This document shows, in pieces, positions 19,794 to 29,185 of a stretch of DNA of 64,000 nucleotides. Numbering within the stretch: the stretch's first letter is position 1; every line of letters starts with the position of its first letter. A model generated the notes under the pieces. That model did no database searches. It was given only the letters and a program-made list of their open reading frames with translations, and had not been told where the DNA came from. The DNA is from CAWGMT01 sp963823675. GTDB lineage: Bacteria > Planctomycetota > Planctomycetia > Isosphaerales > Isosphaeraceae. The stretch covers positions 434,001-498,000 of the forward strand of contig CAWGMT010000008.1 in NCBI GenBank assembly GCA_963823675.1. The letters are read 5' to 3'. The translations under genes and the position numbers were made by a program.

Positions 19794-20144
19794 ATGAGTA
19801 CCGCAACCCGATTCCTGCGCCGTGACCCGGCCGACATCGCGCCCTGGGCCGAGACGTGCGGCCAGATCCGACCGCTCGTCGAGGAAGCCGACGCCGCCGC
19901 CGCCGAGATTCATCACGTCGAGATCCAGGATGCCAAGCTGCACTACCATGAGCGGACCGACGAGTTCTACTACGTCATCCGGGGCGCCGGGACGATGGTC
20001 CTGGACGACCAGGAGATCGCGCTGCACGAGGGGGTGGTCGTCTACGTGCCCCGCGGCGTGCGGCACAAGGCCGTCGGCAGGCTGACGATCCTCACCGTCT
20101 GCATTCCGCCGGGCGTGCTCAATGATATTCATGAGGAGGAGTGA
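19794..20144 (+). CDS. cupin-domain protein
   Basis: The product is 116 residues, a single small beta-barrel cupin. Motif 1 metal ligands are visible in KLHYHERTDEFYYVIRG (two His and a Glu), and motif 2 in YVPRGVRHKAVG (His). Such proteins bind a metal and act as small dioxygenases, isomerases or sugar/mannose-phosphate-like binding proteins; the substrate cannot be told. ATG 19794 has GAGAGG five bases upstream. It is convergent with the alpha/beta hydrolase gene, ten bases away. Confidence 0.9.
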   Translation: MSTATRFLRRDPADIAPWAETCGQIRPLVEEADAAAAEIHHVEIQDAKLHYHERTDEFYYVIRGAGTMVLDDQEIALHEGVVVYVPRGVRHKAVGRLTILTVCIPPGVLNDIHEEE

Positions 20145-20153
20145 TTCGCGAAT

Positions 20154-21230
20154 TCAGCGCACATCCTCGGGATTGATCTCATGGACGTAGCCCGTGACGA
20201 AGTCGTGCGTGGCGAATGCGTCCACGTCTAACTTCTCGGGCTTCAGTCGAAGGCCGACGAACTGGCAGAATGTGTCGTCGGGATTCACCAGCCGGCGGAA
20301 TCGATCGGGCTTGGGACAAACCTCTTCGTCGCGCAGCGGCAGCCCCGTGGCAACCCAGGTGACGCGGTCCTTCGCTTTCCCTCCCGTGAAGGTGTTGGCC
20401 ATCAGGAGCGCGTTGCGGACGATGATGCAGCCTTGCGAATGCGACACGATCGCTATCCGCTTGCCGGCGTGATAGATGAGGTGGGCGACCTGTCGGGTCG
20501 TGCTGTTGGCCTGCACCAATTGTCCCACGACGGGGACAACGAACGGCCAGGTACGATCGTAGGTGGCTTCGGTGAGATCGGCGGCGATGCCGTTGGTGAC
20601 GTTGTAGATCAGGCCGACCGGGCGTTGGATTCGAGCGGCGAGCGCCTTGGCTTCGGTGAGGGCCGACTCTCTGGTGATGTTAACGCCGTTGACGAAATAC
20701 ACCAGGTCGCCCTTGAAGTCGCCGGGATTGACGACGGTGACCGTCGGGGCTTGCATCGATGCGTCTCGGTTTCGCGGCGAGACTTTGAGCGCGAGGACTG
20801 GCCGCAGGGCCGCAGTCACGCCAGGACGCAGCACGCGGTCAAGCAGGGCGCCGGTCCCCTGGATGATCGCGTTAACGGCGTCCAGTGGTTTTCCCGCGAT
20901 GATGGCGTCGACCAAGTTGGCGTTGGACTTGAGGAACTCTTGCTGGGCCTTGGCGTCGGCCGCGGCCTCCTCGGGGGTCTGTTCGGCGCCGGCGGTCTTC
21001 GGCTGGTCGCCGGTCTGACCCGGTTTGGGATTTCCGCCGTCTTGAGTTGCAGGCGGCTGTGCAGCCTGCTCGACCGCGGATTCCGCGGACTCGAGCACGA
21101 CCGAGGCGGCTTGCCTGGCGACCTTCAGGAGCTCGCCAAGGAGGTCCGCTCTGGCGCTAGCCGCGGTAAACGGCAGCAGACTGACCGCAACCATCGAAAT
21201 CACAATAGGGCGTGCATGACGGCGATTCAC
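20154..21230 (-). CDS. exported alpha/beta-hydrolase (lipase/esterase-like)
   Basis: The product is about 358 residues from GTG 21230, which gives a good signal peptide (NRRHARPIVISMVAVSLLPF, then TAASARA). An Ala/Gln/Pro-rich spacer precedes the hydrolase domain. The nucleophile elbow is IAIVSHSQGCIIVRNALL, with Ser in S-H-S-Q-G. A preceding LVYFVNGVNITRESA fits the oxyanion region. The late His in FATHDFVTGYVHEI is a candidate catalytic residue. ATG 21194 is an alternative start within the signal peptide. The frame stays open for another 378 bases upstream into an unrelated small conserved peptide, so the start is a judgement. Confidence 0.75.
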   Translation of the reverse strand: MNRRHARPIVISMVAVSLLPFTAASARADLLGELLKVARQAASVVLESAESAVEQAAQPPATQDGGNPKPGQTGDQPKTAGAEQTPEEAAADAKAQQEFLKSNANLVDAIIAGKPLDAVNAIIQGTGALLDRVLRPGVTAALRPVLALKVSPRNRDASMQAPTVTVVNPGDFKGDLVYFVNGVNITRESALTEAKALAARIQRPVGLIYNVTNGIAADLTEATYDRTWPFVVPVVGQLVQANSTTRQVAHLIYHAGKRIAIVSHSQGCIIVRNALLMANTFTGGKAKDRVTWVATGLPLRDEEVCPKPDRFRRLVNPDDTFCQFVGLRLKPEKLDVDAFATHDFVTGYVHEINPEDVR

Positions 21231-21394
21231 AGCAGCAAAAACCCAGTCTTGTCCAGGAGTGGTGTGGGTGTCGCTCGATTTCCGGTGAGCGCTTCCGCAA
21301 AGCGGTCGCGGCCGATATCCGTTTGTCGCGTCAATTCTACGACCGACGGCGATCGTTGACCACCGCCCGCGGGCGCGAAATGCCGGATGGTGCA

Positions 21395-21608
21395 TGGAGT
21401 CCTTTGGGGACACAAGTCTGGCGCCCAACGCGGCCTGGCGCTTCCGGAGATCCGCGAAGATCGCCTGCACATCGAAGCCATATTCCGGGGCAAGCCTTTC
21501 CCGTGTCCGATGGACATCCGCGACGATGGGGTCTTCCCACACGATCTTAGGCTCCCATGAGTTCTTCGGGCGTGCAGATGTTTGGCATCCGGTAACCCAG
21601 CCGCTCAC
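21395..21608 (-). pseudogene. small conserved hypothetical peptide fragment fused upstream
   Basis: About 70 residues with KIVWEDPIVADVHRTRERLA and FDVQAIFADLRKRQAALGAR. These resemble a family of short planctomycete/cyanobacterial proteins often found near toxin-antitoxin-like or nuclease-like neighbours; this is recalled family knowledge and is not verified. There is no stop before the hydrolase gene, so the piece reads through in frame, probably by loss of its own stop. GTG 21542 with GGGAG upstream is a possible native start. Confidence 0.4.
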
Positions 21609-21617
21609 ACACTCTTA

Positions 21618-22012
21618 GCGAAGGCGCCAATCGTTGAGACGTTCCGTGCGGCCACGAGAGAATGCTACTCGGTCCGGCCGGGAAGTTCAGCAGGAATTAT
21701 CTCAACTAGCCCTTGAGTCATCGCGTTTCGGCTGAACTCAGGCAATTGCTGGAAAACCCGGCTTACTCGCAAAGAGCTACCGAAATTGCGACGAAGGTAC
21801 AGCAAGCGGAGGGCATGAAAGCGGCGTGCGATGCCATTGAATCCGTGTTCCAAACCGGGGACCGCTTGGCGAAAACCTGAGTACTCGAGGGAGGTAAAGC
21901 CGGCCTGAAGGCTGGCATCGCCACGCGACCTCTACATTGTCGGGGCTCAAGATGAGACAATGGTCCCGCTTAAAAATCATCAAGGCAATCGGCCGTTGTC
22001 AGGTGTTAATCA
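21618..22012. other. intergenic, nothing recognised
   Basis: About 395 bases upstream of the giant kinase gene. No protein-like frame, strong promoter or repeat was found by reading. Confidence 0.4.
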
Positions 22013-25000
22013 ATGGATGAGACAAAAGACCGCTCCGAAACCGGCGGCTCGAAGCCTCGCGCTCCCGGTTCGGGCGGCTCCTCGAATGAGACGAAAGACC
22101 TGTCCGAAACCTGCGGCTCGCGGTCCTTCGCTCTTGGTTCGAGTGGCTCGTCGGAGGGCGATCCCTCCAGGATCGGCCGCTACCGGATCATCCGCAGGTT
22201 AGGTCAGGGTGGGTTCGGACGGGTCTATCTGGCTCACGACGATGACCTCGACCGCCCGGTCGCCGTCAAGGTGCCGAACCCCGAACGAATCAAGCGCCCC
22301 GAGGATGTGGAAGCATTTCTTGTCGAAGCCCGTATTCTCGCCAAACTGGACCATCCCCACATCGTGCCGGTCCACGACGTGGGCCGCACCGAAGACGGAC
22401 TCTGCTTCGTCGTCTCGAAGCTCGTCGAAGGCAGCGACCTGGCAGTGAAGATGGAACAAGCTTGCCCCTCCTTCCGCAACTCGGCGGAACTGGTCGCCAC
22501 GATCGCCGACGCCTTGCATTACGCCCATGGCCGAGGGCTGGTCCACCGCGACATCAAGCCCGCCAACATTTTGATCGACGCCTCGGGCAAACCCTGCGTG
22601 GCGGATTTCGGTCTCGCGCTCAGAGATGAGGATTTCGGCAAGGGCGGAGGGCTGGCCGGCACGCCGGCCTATATGAGTCCCGAGCAGGCCAGAGGCGAGG
22701 GACACCTGGTCGATGGCCGTTCGGACATCTTCAGCCTGGGCGTGGTCTTCTACGAGCTACTGACCGGTCGCAGACCGTTCCGCGCGGAGTCGCTTTCCGA
22801 GATCATCCAGCAAGTGACCTTGGCCGAGGCGCGCCCGCCGCGCCAGATCGACGACGCGATCCCCAAGGAGCTGGAACGAATTTGCTTGAGAGCGATGTCG
22901 AAGCGTGCATCCGAACGGTACACCACGGCGCGCGACCTGGCGGAGGACCTTCGCCTGTTCCTTCAGGCCGAAGGAGGCGCAGTCTCGCCTGCCATCCCCG
23001 CGGCTCCCATCAGCACCCCGCCCGGATCGACCTTGGAATCCACCCCACTCCCGGCCACGTCCAGGCAATCCGACTCCGACCAGCGACCGATCAAGATCGT
23101 GCCGAAAGGGCTGCGATCGTTCGATGAGCACGATGCCGACTTCTTCCTGGAATTGCTGCCCGGACCTCGGGACCGGGATGGACTGCCCGACAGCATTCGA
23201 TTCTGGAAGCGCAAGATCGAGCAGATCGACCCTGACCTGACTTTCCGGGTTGGTCTGATCTATGGGCCGTCGGGATGTGGCAAGTCGTCGCTGGTGAAGG
23301 CCGGGCTTCTCCCCCGGCTGGGAAAGCACGTCCTGCCGGTCTACGTCGAGGCGGCCGCGGATGAGACGGAAGCCCGATTGCTCAAGGGCTTGCGCAAGGC
23401 TTGTCCTGAGCTGCCGCGAGGTTCGGGGCTGGTCGAGTCGCTGGCAACTCTGCGAAAAGGCCGCGTCTTGCCGCCCGAGCGCAAATTTCTGCTGGTGCTG
23501 GATCAGTTCGAGCAATGGCTGTTCGCCAGGCGGGGCGAGGAGAATACCGAACTGGTTGCCGCCCTTCGCCAGTGCGACGGCGAACATCTCCAGGCGGTCG
23601 TGATGGTGCGGGATGATTTCTGGATGGCGGCGACCCGGTTCATGAGGGACCTCGAGATCCGCCTCCTCGAAGGGGAGAACTCGGCGGCCGTTGATCTTTT
23701 CGACCCGGACCACGCCCACAAGGTACTGGCGGCATTTGGCCGGGCATTCGGCAAGCTTCCGGAGAATCTGTCGGATGCATCGAGCGCCCAGAAGGCCTTT
23801 CTGAAGGATTCTGTGAATGGGCTGGCGGAAGAAGGCAAGGTCATCTCCGTTCGCCTGGCGCTTTATGCCGAGATGATGAAAGGCAAACCGTGGACTCCGT
23901 CCACCCTCAAGGAAGTCGGCGGCACGAAGGGTGTCGGCGTCACCTTTCTGGAAGAGACGTTCAGCGCCAGCACCGCCCCGCCCGAGCACCGCCTTCACCA
24001 GAAAGCCGCCCAGGCGGCGCTCGAATGCGCTGCTTCCCGAGAGCGGCACCGACATCAAGGGACAGATGCGATCACGTGAGGAATTGCTCGAAGCCTCGGG
24101 ATACGCGAACCGCCCCAGGGACTTCGACGACCTGATCCACATCCTCGACCCAGAGCTTCGCCTGATCACGCCAACCGAAGAAGGGATGAGGGATGAGGGC
24201 GGAGGGATGAACTTGGAAAACAAGGCAGTTGCATCCGGCGCGTCTGACTCATCCCTCATCCTTCATCCCTCATCCCTTCGGGTTGATTCATCCCTCATCC
24301 CTCATCCCTCATACCTTCGCTACTACCAGCTCGCACACGATTACCTGGTCCACTCGTTGCGAGATTGGCTGACGCGCAAGCAGAAGGAAACGCGCCGGGG
24401 GCGGGCGGAGCTGAAACTGGCGGAACGCTCCGGCCTGTGGAACGCCAAGCCAGAAAACCGCCATCTGCCGACCCTCGGGGAATGGCTCGGCATCCGCACG
24501 CTGACAAATCCGAAAACGTGGACCTCTCAGCAGCGGGTGATGATGTCCAGGGCGACCCGGTTGCACAGTCTCCGATCGGCGCTCGCTCTGGCTGGTCTCA
24601 TCGCGTTGATTTCTATCGGAGTCGTGGTTCGCACTGAAGTTGCCAGGGAGCAGGAAACGACCCGCATCCAAGGGCTGGTCGGCCGCCTGGTGAGCGCGGA
24701 ACCGAATCAGTTGCCAGTCATTGTCAAAGAACTCGATGCCAATCCCGCGGTTGCCGCGACCTATCTGGCGCCGCTCTTGGCCGCCAATGCCGCAACGGTC
24801 AACGAAAAACGCGCGCGATTGCATGCTCGCCTCGCGCAGGTTTCCCGCGACCGGGCGCTGGTCGAACCACTGCTGGAAGAACTGCTCACCAGCAAGGTCG
24901 TTTACGTCGGCCCGATAGGTCAGCTACTGCGTCCCTACGCGGGTGAGCTCACGGAAAAACTCCGGGCCATCCTGCGGGACGGGAAAGCCGAGGCTGATCG

Positions 25001-26966
25001 CCGCTTCCGCGCCGCGGCGGCGCTGGCGGATTACGTTCCCGAATCCGAGGCGGCCTCGTGGAGCGAGCAGGACTTGAAGTTCGTGGCCGAGCAACTGGTC
25101 TCGTCCAATGCCGAGTTCCAGCCGCTGCTGCGCGACGCGCTGCGTCTGATTCGTGCGCGACTGCTGGGGGATCTTGAGCGGATCTTCGCCGATGCCAAGG
25201 CGACCGCCGCGCAGCAGTTGAGCGCCGCCAATGCGTTCGCAGATTACTCCGCCGGCGATATCCCGAAGTTGTCCCAACTGCTCGCCGTCGCGACGCCGGA
25301 GCAATACGCGGTTCTCCACCCGATCGTGGCGGCCAGCCGCGCGCCCGCCACGATCGAGGATCTCGCCACGATCGCCGCCACGCCGCCGCCGGCGGAACTT
25401 GGTTCCGTACAGCGCATACCCTTTGGCCAACGCCGTGCGAACGCCGCAGTCGCCTTGCTGCGGCTGGGCGAGCGCGAGAAGGTGCTGCCGGTCTTTGAGA
25501 TGACCGATGATCCGGAGGCGCTCACGCAATTCATGTTCCGCTGCCGCCCGCGCGGAGTCGCCGTGGATGCCCTGTTGGACTGTCTGCAACGGGTCAGCGC
25601 CCTTCCGAAAGGTCGTTATCCAAAAAACACCCGGTACGCCCTGCTGCTGTCGTTGGGGGAGTTTTCACTCGAGGAGATTCCCGAATCGCGTCGGGTAGCA
25701 CTGCTTGAGCAACTGGCCGACTGGTACCGCCATGACCCGAGTTCAGGAGTCCACGGCGCGGCGGGCTGGCTGCTGCGGCAATGGGGCCAGGCTGAGGTCG
25801 CGCGGCAGGTGGATCAAACCGCGGTGCCGTATGCGCCTGACCGGGAGTGGTTCACGCTGGCGATCACCGTCAAGCCGGCAGTGCCGCCCGAGCCGAAAAC
25901 GGAACCGGCGAAGGAGAATGCCAGATCGAAATCAGAGCCACGGAAACCGCCCGAGCCCCCACGGTCGAAACCTGACGAAACCGCGAAACCGGCCGCATCG
26001 AGCAAGTCCGCGTCGGCAGCCGAGAAATCCAAACTCGAACCGCCCGCCCTACCGCTGCCGGCCAAGACGTTTTATTACACGTTCATCGTATTTCAGGCGG
26101 GCGCCTACGACATCGGATCGGTCAATGACGAACCGGACCGGCAAAAAATGGAAGTCCGGCACCGTATCACGCTGACGCGTCCCTATGCGCTCTTGGATCG
26201 TGAGATCACCGTCGAGGAGCTGATCGCCTTTTCCCCACTATACGAGCGATTCATGCGGCAATTCGATGCGAAACCCGCGGATGCCGGGTTCGGTGCGGAC
26301 TGGTACGACGCGGTGGGCTTTTGCCGGTGGCTGGGCCAGCAGTCGGGCTTGCCGGAAAGAGACCAGTCGTATGCGGCTCCGGAGACCGTGGACAAGGCGA
26401 AGTATCCGCGGGAGCCGAATCCCGGTGCGAACTGGGCCCCGCGGAACTGGCCGCTGGAGCTGGGTCGACGCGGATTTCGACTGCCGACGGAATCGGAGTG
26501 GGAAGTGGCCAGCCGTGCCGGAGCGCGGACGGCTTACGGATTCGGGAGCGAAGTGAGCCTGCTGGCACGATTTGGCTGGTTCGCGGAGAACAGCGGCAAG
26601 CACGGCCATCCGCCGCGAGAACTGCGTCCGAGCATTCGGGGCTTGTTTGACATGCACGGGAACCGATTTGAGTGGACGCACGATTGGTATGGTGACCTTG
26701 GGGAAACCGCCGCCGTGGATTCGCTCGGTGCTAAGGAGGGCTCGAACCGCGTGCTCCGTGGCGGCGGGTGGGGCTACGACGCGGCGTCCTGCCGGGTGGC
26801 GTACCGCGGCACGGGCGACCCGACGTTCCGCTCGGCCAGCGACGGCTTCCGCCTGGTCCTGAGTCCGTCTGGAGTCACGCCGGAGGCGGCATCAGTCGAG
26901 GGAGCGGAGCCATCGGGCGCAGGCCCGGAGGGAGCGTCTGCGGAGCAGCGACCGGAGATGCCGTAG
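22013..26966 (+). CDS. giant Ser/Thr kinase - STAND-type NTPase - FGE-sulfatase fusion (frame break near 24027)
   Basis: The product is about 1650 residues once joined. Residues 8-53 contain two 23-residue repeats. A Hanks-type kinase follows (residues 54-310): LGQGGFGRVYLAHD, VHRDIKPANILID, DFG, AGTPAYMSPEQARGEG. A P-loop NTPase comes next (GLIYGPSGCGKSSLVKAGLL near residue 416; Walker B KFLLVLDQFEQWLF). A linker YYQLAHDYLVHSLRDWLTRK leads to one transmembrane helix near residue 857 (LALAGLIALISIGVVV), a HEAT-like helical region, a Pro/Lys-rich stretch, and a C-terminal formylglycine-generating-enzyme (C-type lectin fold) domain (GFRLPTESEWEVASRAGA, GGGWGYDAASCRVAYRGTGD, GFRLVLS). One extra T near 24027 separates the frames. 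This architecture suits a membrane signalling or effector-sensing protein. Confidence 0.88.
24178..24318. repeat. GGGATGA / TCATCCC inverted repeat inserted inside the kinase gene
   Basis: Direct copies of GGGATGA (about 24183-24210) are followed by a 40-base spacer, then many copies of TCATCCC (about 24250-24315). Together they form a large imperfect hairpin. The element is read through in frame, giving low-complexity residues (SSLILHPSSLRVDSSLIPHP) between the conserved LDPELRLITPTEE and YYQLAHDYLVHSL motifs. A related scrap (GATGAAGGATGAATAAG) occurs after the ceramidase gene at about 33853. Confidence 0.8.
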
Positions 26967-27203
26967 CCGGATGGCGGAGCGGGCTCGTCGCATTGAAATG
27001 AAACACGGGGGTGCAGGGGGTGTCCCCCTGCTTTCGAAAAAACAAGTACGCAGAACGGATTCTGTCGTTGCTGCTTGCCCTGGAAGCCCGCCCCGATGCG
27101 TCGAGCGGCGAACCTGTCTGATCAGATTCCGGCGCCCGAGAATCTGCGGCTGGCATTCCCTAAATCCGCCCGCGGGCGGCGGGGTCAGGCCTAAAACAAG
27201 TAG

Positions 27204-27437
27204 CCTCGTCTCCCGCAGGGCGGGACGTTCGGCAATCTTCCGTCGATCGTCCGCTCGGCGAACCGTAACGGCAACGCCCCGGCGAACCGTAACAGGAACT
27301 ACGGCTTCCGCCCTCCAGCGCTTGGCAACAGGACGAGCATCCTGTTCCGCCAGAATTCGAGAGCGTTTTCCGCTCTCCGAGCGTGCGGCCAAGTCCAGGC
27401 CGCCGTCCCGGGTGACCTTGGTTGCCCGAACGAATGA
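27204..27437 (+). pseudogene. decayed FGE/C-type-lectin C-terminus, AAC-rich (DGR-variable-region-like)
   Basis: Starting just after an in-frame TAG (27201), this frame reads GGTFGNLPSIVRSANRNGN followed by APANRNRNYGFRPP, then low-information sequence to a stop. It is the end of an FGE-sulfatase-type lectin fold, whose family motif is VRSANRN...NRN..GFR. The Asn codons are AAC, as in template or variable repeats of diversity-generating retroelements. Two hairpins follow at once: AACAGGA/TCCTGTT (27327-27346) and GAGAGCG/CGCTCTC (27359-27377). No start codon, N-terminal part or reverse transcriptase is present here. Confidence 0.5.
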
Positions 27438-27502
27438 AGCCCAAGTCGGGCGGGTCTGGTGTCTGCCGAGTGTCCCGACGGGTGTGTGGCATTTGCGAAC
27501 GT

Positions 27503-27811
27503 CTACTCGCCAACGATCGTCCAACCCTCGAGGTTCCCTGGCGGAGCAGTGAGAGCCGCCGGCTTCGTACAATGAATGCGGACGACACGCGGGTTGTTGG
27601 GATCAACCAGCGTTTCAATGCCGATAATAGTGACCTTCTCCTCCGAGCTTGGCCCGCGCAGGATAACCCGCTGCCCGATTGAGAGCGTGCCGTTCAAGAC
27701 GCGGACATCTAGACCAAGCCGTCCGTGATCACTCCATTCGGGTAACAGGGCGTCCAAGTTGATGGATCGTAGGACAGTGCCCGCCACTTGGTAGGACATT
27801 ACTTCGCTCAT
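27503..27811 (-). CDS. small protein downstream of toxin-like gene (possible immunity protein)
   Basis: The product is 102 residues, with the core NGTLSIGQRVILRGPSSEEK and VTIIGIETLVDPNNPRVVRI. This looks like a small beta-barrel of the EF-Tu domain-2 type, by pattern only. It starts 18 bases after the stop of the toxin-like gene with SD TGAGG seven bases before ATG 27811. It is therefore clearly co-transcribed and, by position, the likely immunity partner. No family name can be given with certainty. Confidence 0.6.
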   Translation of the reverse strand: MSEVMSYQVAGTVLRSINLDALLPEWSDHGRLGLDVRVLNGTLSIGQRVILRGPSSEEKVTIIGIETLVDPNNPRVVRIHCTKPAALTAPPGNLEGWTIVGE

Positions 27812-27829
27812 GGTAACCTCAAGCGTGAA

Positions 27830-28285
27830 TCAGACCTTTCCTTCAGCATCTCTGATAGCTCGAAGGTTGGCAATGACCTGTCGCACCTCGTCGTTGGGAA
27901 GCCCGAATGCTCGTCGCTTGCGTATTAATGTTTCCGCCGCTTGGGCTTCAAGGTCGAGAACGCCACGGGGACCAATCGTAACGCCTTGAGCGAACTGTTC
28001 CGCATGGATCAGTTCCTCAAAGACAGCCGTTCGAGTCGGGCTCGCCGGCAAGAGTATCGTACTCTCGTTGAGCGTCAACCCGCCTGCGCCTCGCAGTCGC
28101 AGGTATTGCTGCGCAGACAGGCTCTGGTCAATTATTCCACCCGACGCCCGAAAGTCCGCGGTCAGCGCCTCAACTTCCGCTTGGGTGAGCGCACGGCCCA
28201 TGTATCCGGCTGACAGAAACCCATCCCCCGCGGCGAAAACCGCTTTTTTGGTCACCTCCGGAGATTCCGCCGTGGGCCAAGGCAC
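27830..28285 (-). CDS. polymorphic-toxin-like C-terminal domain protein (EExxH metallopeptidase-like)
   Basis: The product is 151 residues. The diagnostic stretch is TAVFEELIHAEQFAQG followed by DLEAQAAETLIRKRRAFGLP and NDEVRQVIANLRAI. A Glu-Glu-x-x-His pattern with a downstream Glu-containing helix is seen in zincin-like or related toxin tips of polymorphic toxins (recalled similarity, unverified). There is no signal peptide, RHS, WXG or other trafficking domain. It may be an orphan toxin tip or a gene that lost its delivery module; the short 5' part (MPWPTAESPEVTKKAVFAAG) is not informative. It pairs with the 102-residue gene immediately downstream. Confidence 0.55.
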   Translation of the reverse strand: MPWPTAESPEVTKKAVFAAGDGFLSAGYMGRALTQAEVEALTADFRASGGIIDQSLSAQQYLRLRGAGGLTLNESTILLPASPTRTAVFEELIHAEQFAQGVTIGPRGVLDLEAQAAETLIRKRRAFGLPNDEVRQVIANLRAIRDAEGKV

Positions 28286-28504
28286 GGCCTCTGGTCGCCT
28301 CCGACCAACCCCTCACCGGCGTTCGAACGCCGACTGATCAACGACCCCCACTGCGGTTGTTAGAGGTACTTTCCTGGACAGGCCAGGCACCACCTCACCG
28401 CGGCCGGGGACCATCAAACAACTTTACCGCACGCAGGTCCCCATTGCGATGGACTCTATCGACAATCGTTGGTCGAGCGGATCGAGCGCAACCACCAACC
28501 GGCG

Positions 28505-28585
28505 CTTGAGCGCTCGGCGAACCGCGGCGACGACGTTCCGGCGGACCGTACCGCGAACGACAGTTTCCACCCCTCGAAGATTTAC
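28505..28585 (+). pseudogene. second decayed FGE C-terminal-like sequence
   Basis: Reads LERSANRGDDVPADRTANDS then FHP, matching the spacing of the FGE lectin motif. At the DNA level it matches the AAC-rich copy at 27253 over about 62 bases, with about 47 identical by eye, starting from CGCTCGGCGAACCG. It has no gene context of its own. With the first copy it brackets the toxin/immunity pair. Confidence 0.4.
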
Positions 28586-28628
28586 TACTTGTCTGCTCTA
28601 AATCTCTACGAATTCAGCCCTTCTGGCA

Positions 28629-28657
28629 CTCATTCCCACGCGGAGCGCGGGAACGAG
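28629..28657. repeat. CTCATTCCCACGC-type palindrome
   Basis: CTCATTCCCACG and its near reverse complement GCGGGAACGAG face each other across a short loop. It is one of several short hairpin families scattered in the window. It lies just upstream of the GntR promoter and could shield it from upstream transcription; no T-tract directly follows. Confidence 0.6.
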
Positions 28658-28702
28658 TCAAGCCTGCCTGCCCGCTCAGCGGCTTTTTTTGCGGAGCCGC
28701 AC

Positions 28703-28742
28703 TTGACAGCGGTCGCTGACTGTATTAAGATGATTAGTACAG
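28703..28742 (+). promoter_or_regulatory. sigma70-like promoter with overlapping GntR operator
   Basis: A consensus -35 TTGACA (28703-28708) is followed after 17 bases by the -10 TAAGAT (28726-28731). A 23-base palindrome (28720-28742: CTGTATTAA, five-base spacer, TTAGTACAG; eight of nine arm positions pair) covers the -10. It sits 18 bases before the GntR start codon. The arrangement predicts autorepression: the regulator would block RNA polymerase on its own operon. Confidence 0.75.
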
Positions 28743-28759
28743 TTAATCACGGTGACCCC

Positions 28760-29164
28760 ATGCAGTATGAAATCAACAGCACGAGCCGCCTGCCGATCTA
28801 TCAGCAACTGGTGCAGCAGGTCCGCGAGGCGATCGCTCGGGGCGACCTGAAGCCGGAAGTGCAGTTGCCTTCGGTGCGCCAGCTTTCGCGGGACCTCGTG
28901 ATCAACCCCAACACGGTGGCGCGGGCCTATACGGAGCTCGAGCGCGAGGGCTTGCTCAACAATCGCCCGGGGCGCGGGGTGTTCGTCGCCCAGCCGAAGG
29001 ACGAGCTGACCAGGGAGGCACGGCGGCGGCGGTTGCTGGAGAGTCTCGACCGGTTTCTCACCGAAGCCGTGCACCTGGCGTTTTCCGAGGAAGAGAGTGT
29101 CCGGCTCGTATCCACGCGCTCGCGACAGTTTCAATGGAACCCGGCGAAGGCGGGCTCGCGATGA
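28760..29164 (+). CDS. GntR-family (YtrA subfamily) transcriptional regulator
   Basis: The product is 134 residues. The winged-helix DNA-binding domain is clear: LPIYQQLVQQVREAIARGDL, QLPSVRQLSRDLVINPNTVA, RAYTELEREGLLNNRPGRGV. The short C terminus without an effector domain is characteristic of YtrA-type regulators, which control adjacent ABC transporters. ATG 28760 is the first Met matching the family start. A palindromic operator over the promoter upstream and a transporter operon downstream fit autoregulation and control of the pump. Confidence 0.93.
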   Translation: MQYEINSTSRLPIYQQLVQQVREAIARGDLKPEVQLPSVRQLSRDLVINPNTVARAYTELEREGLLNNRPGRGVFVAQPKDELTREARRRRLLESLDRFLTEAVHLAFSEEESVRLVSTRSRQFQWNPAKAGSR

Positions 29165-29185
29165 AATGAGCAGAAAGGAGCCTCC

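Noticed and set aside
26755..27335. Active diversity-generating retroelement (variable repeat at the kinase C-terminus, template at 27204-27335)
   Set aside because: The two FGE ends align in protein spacing but differ at many non-adenine positions, and no reverse transcriptase gene is present in the window.
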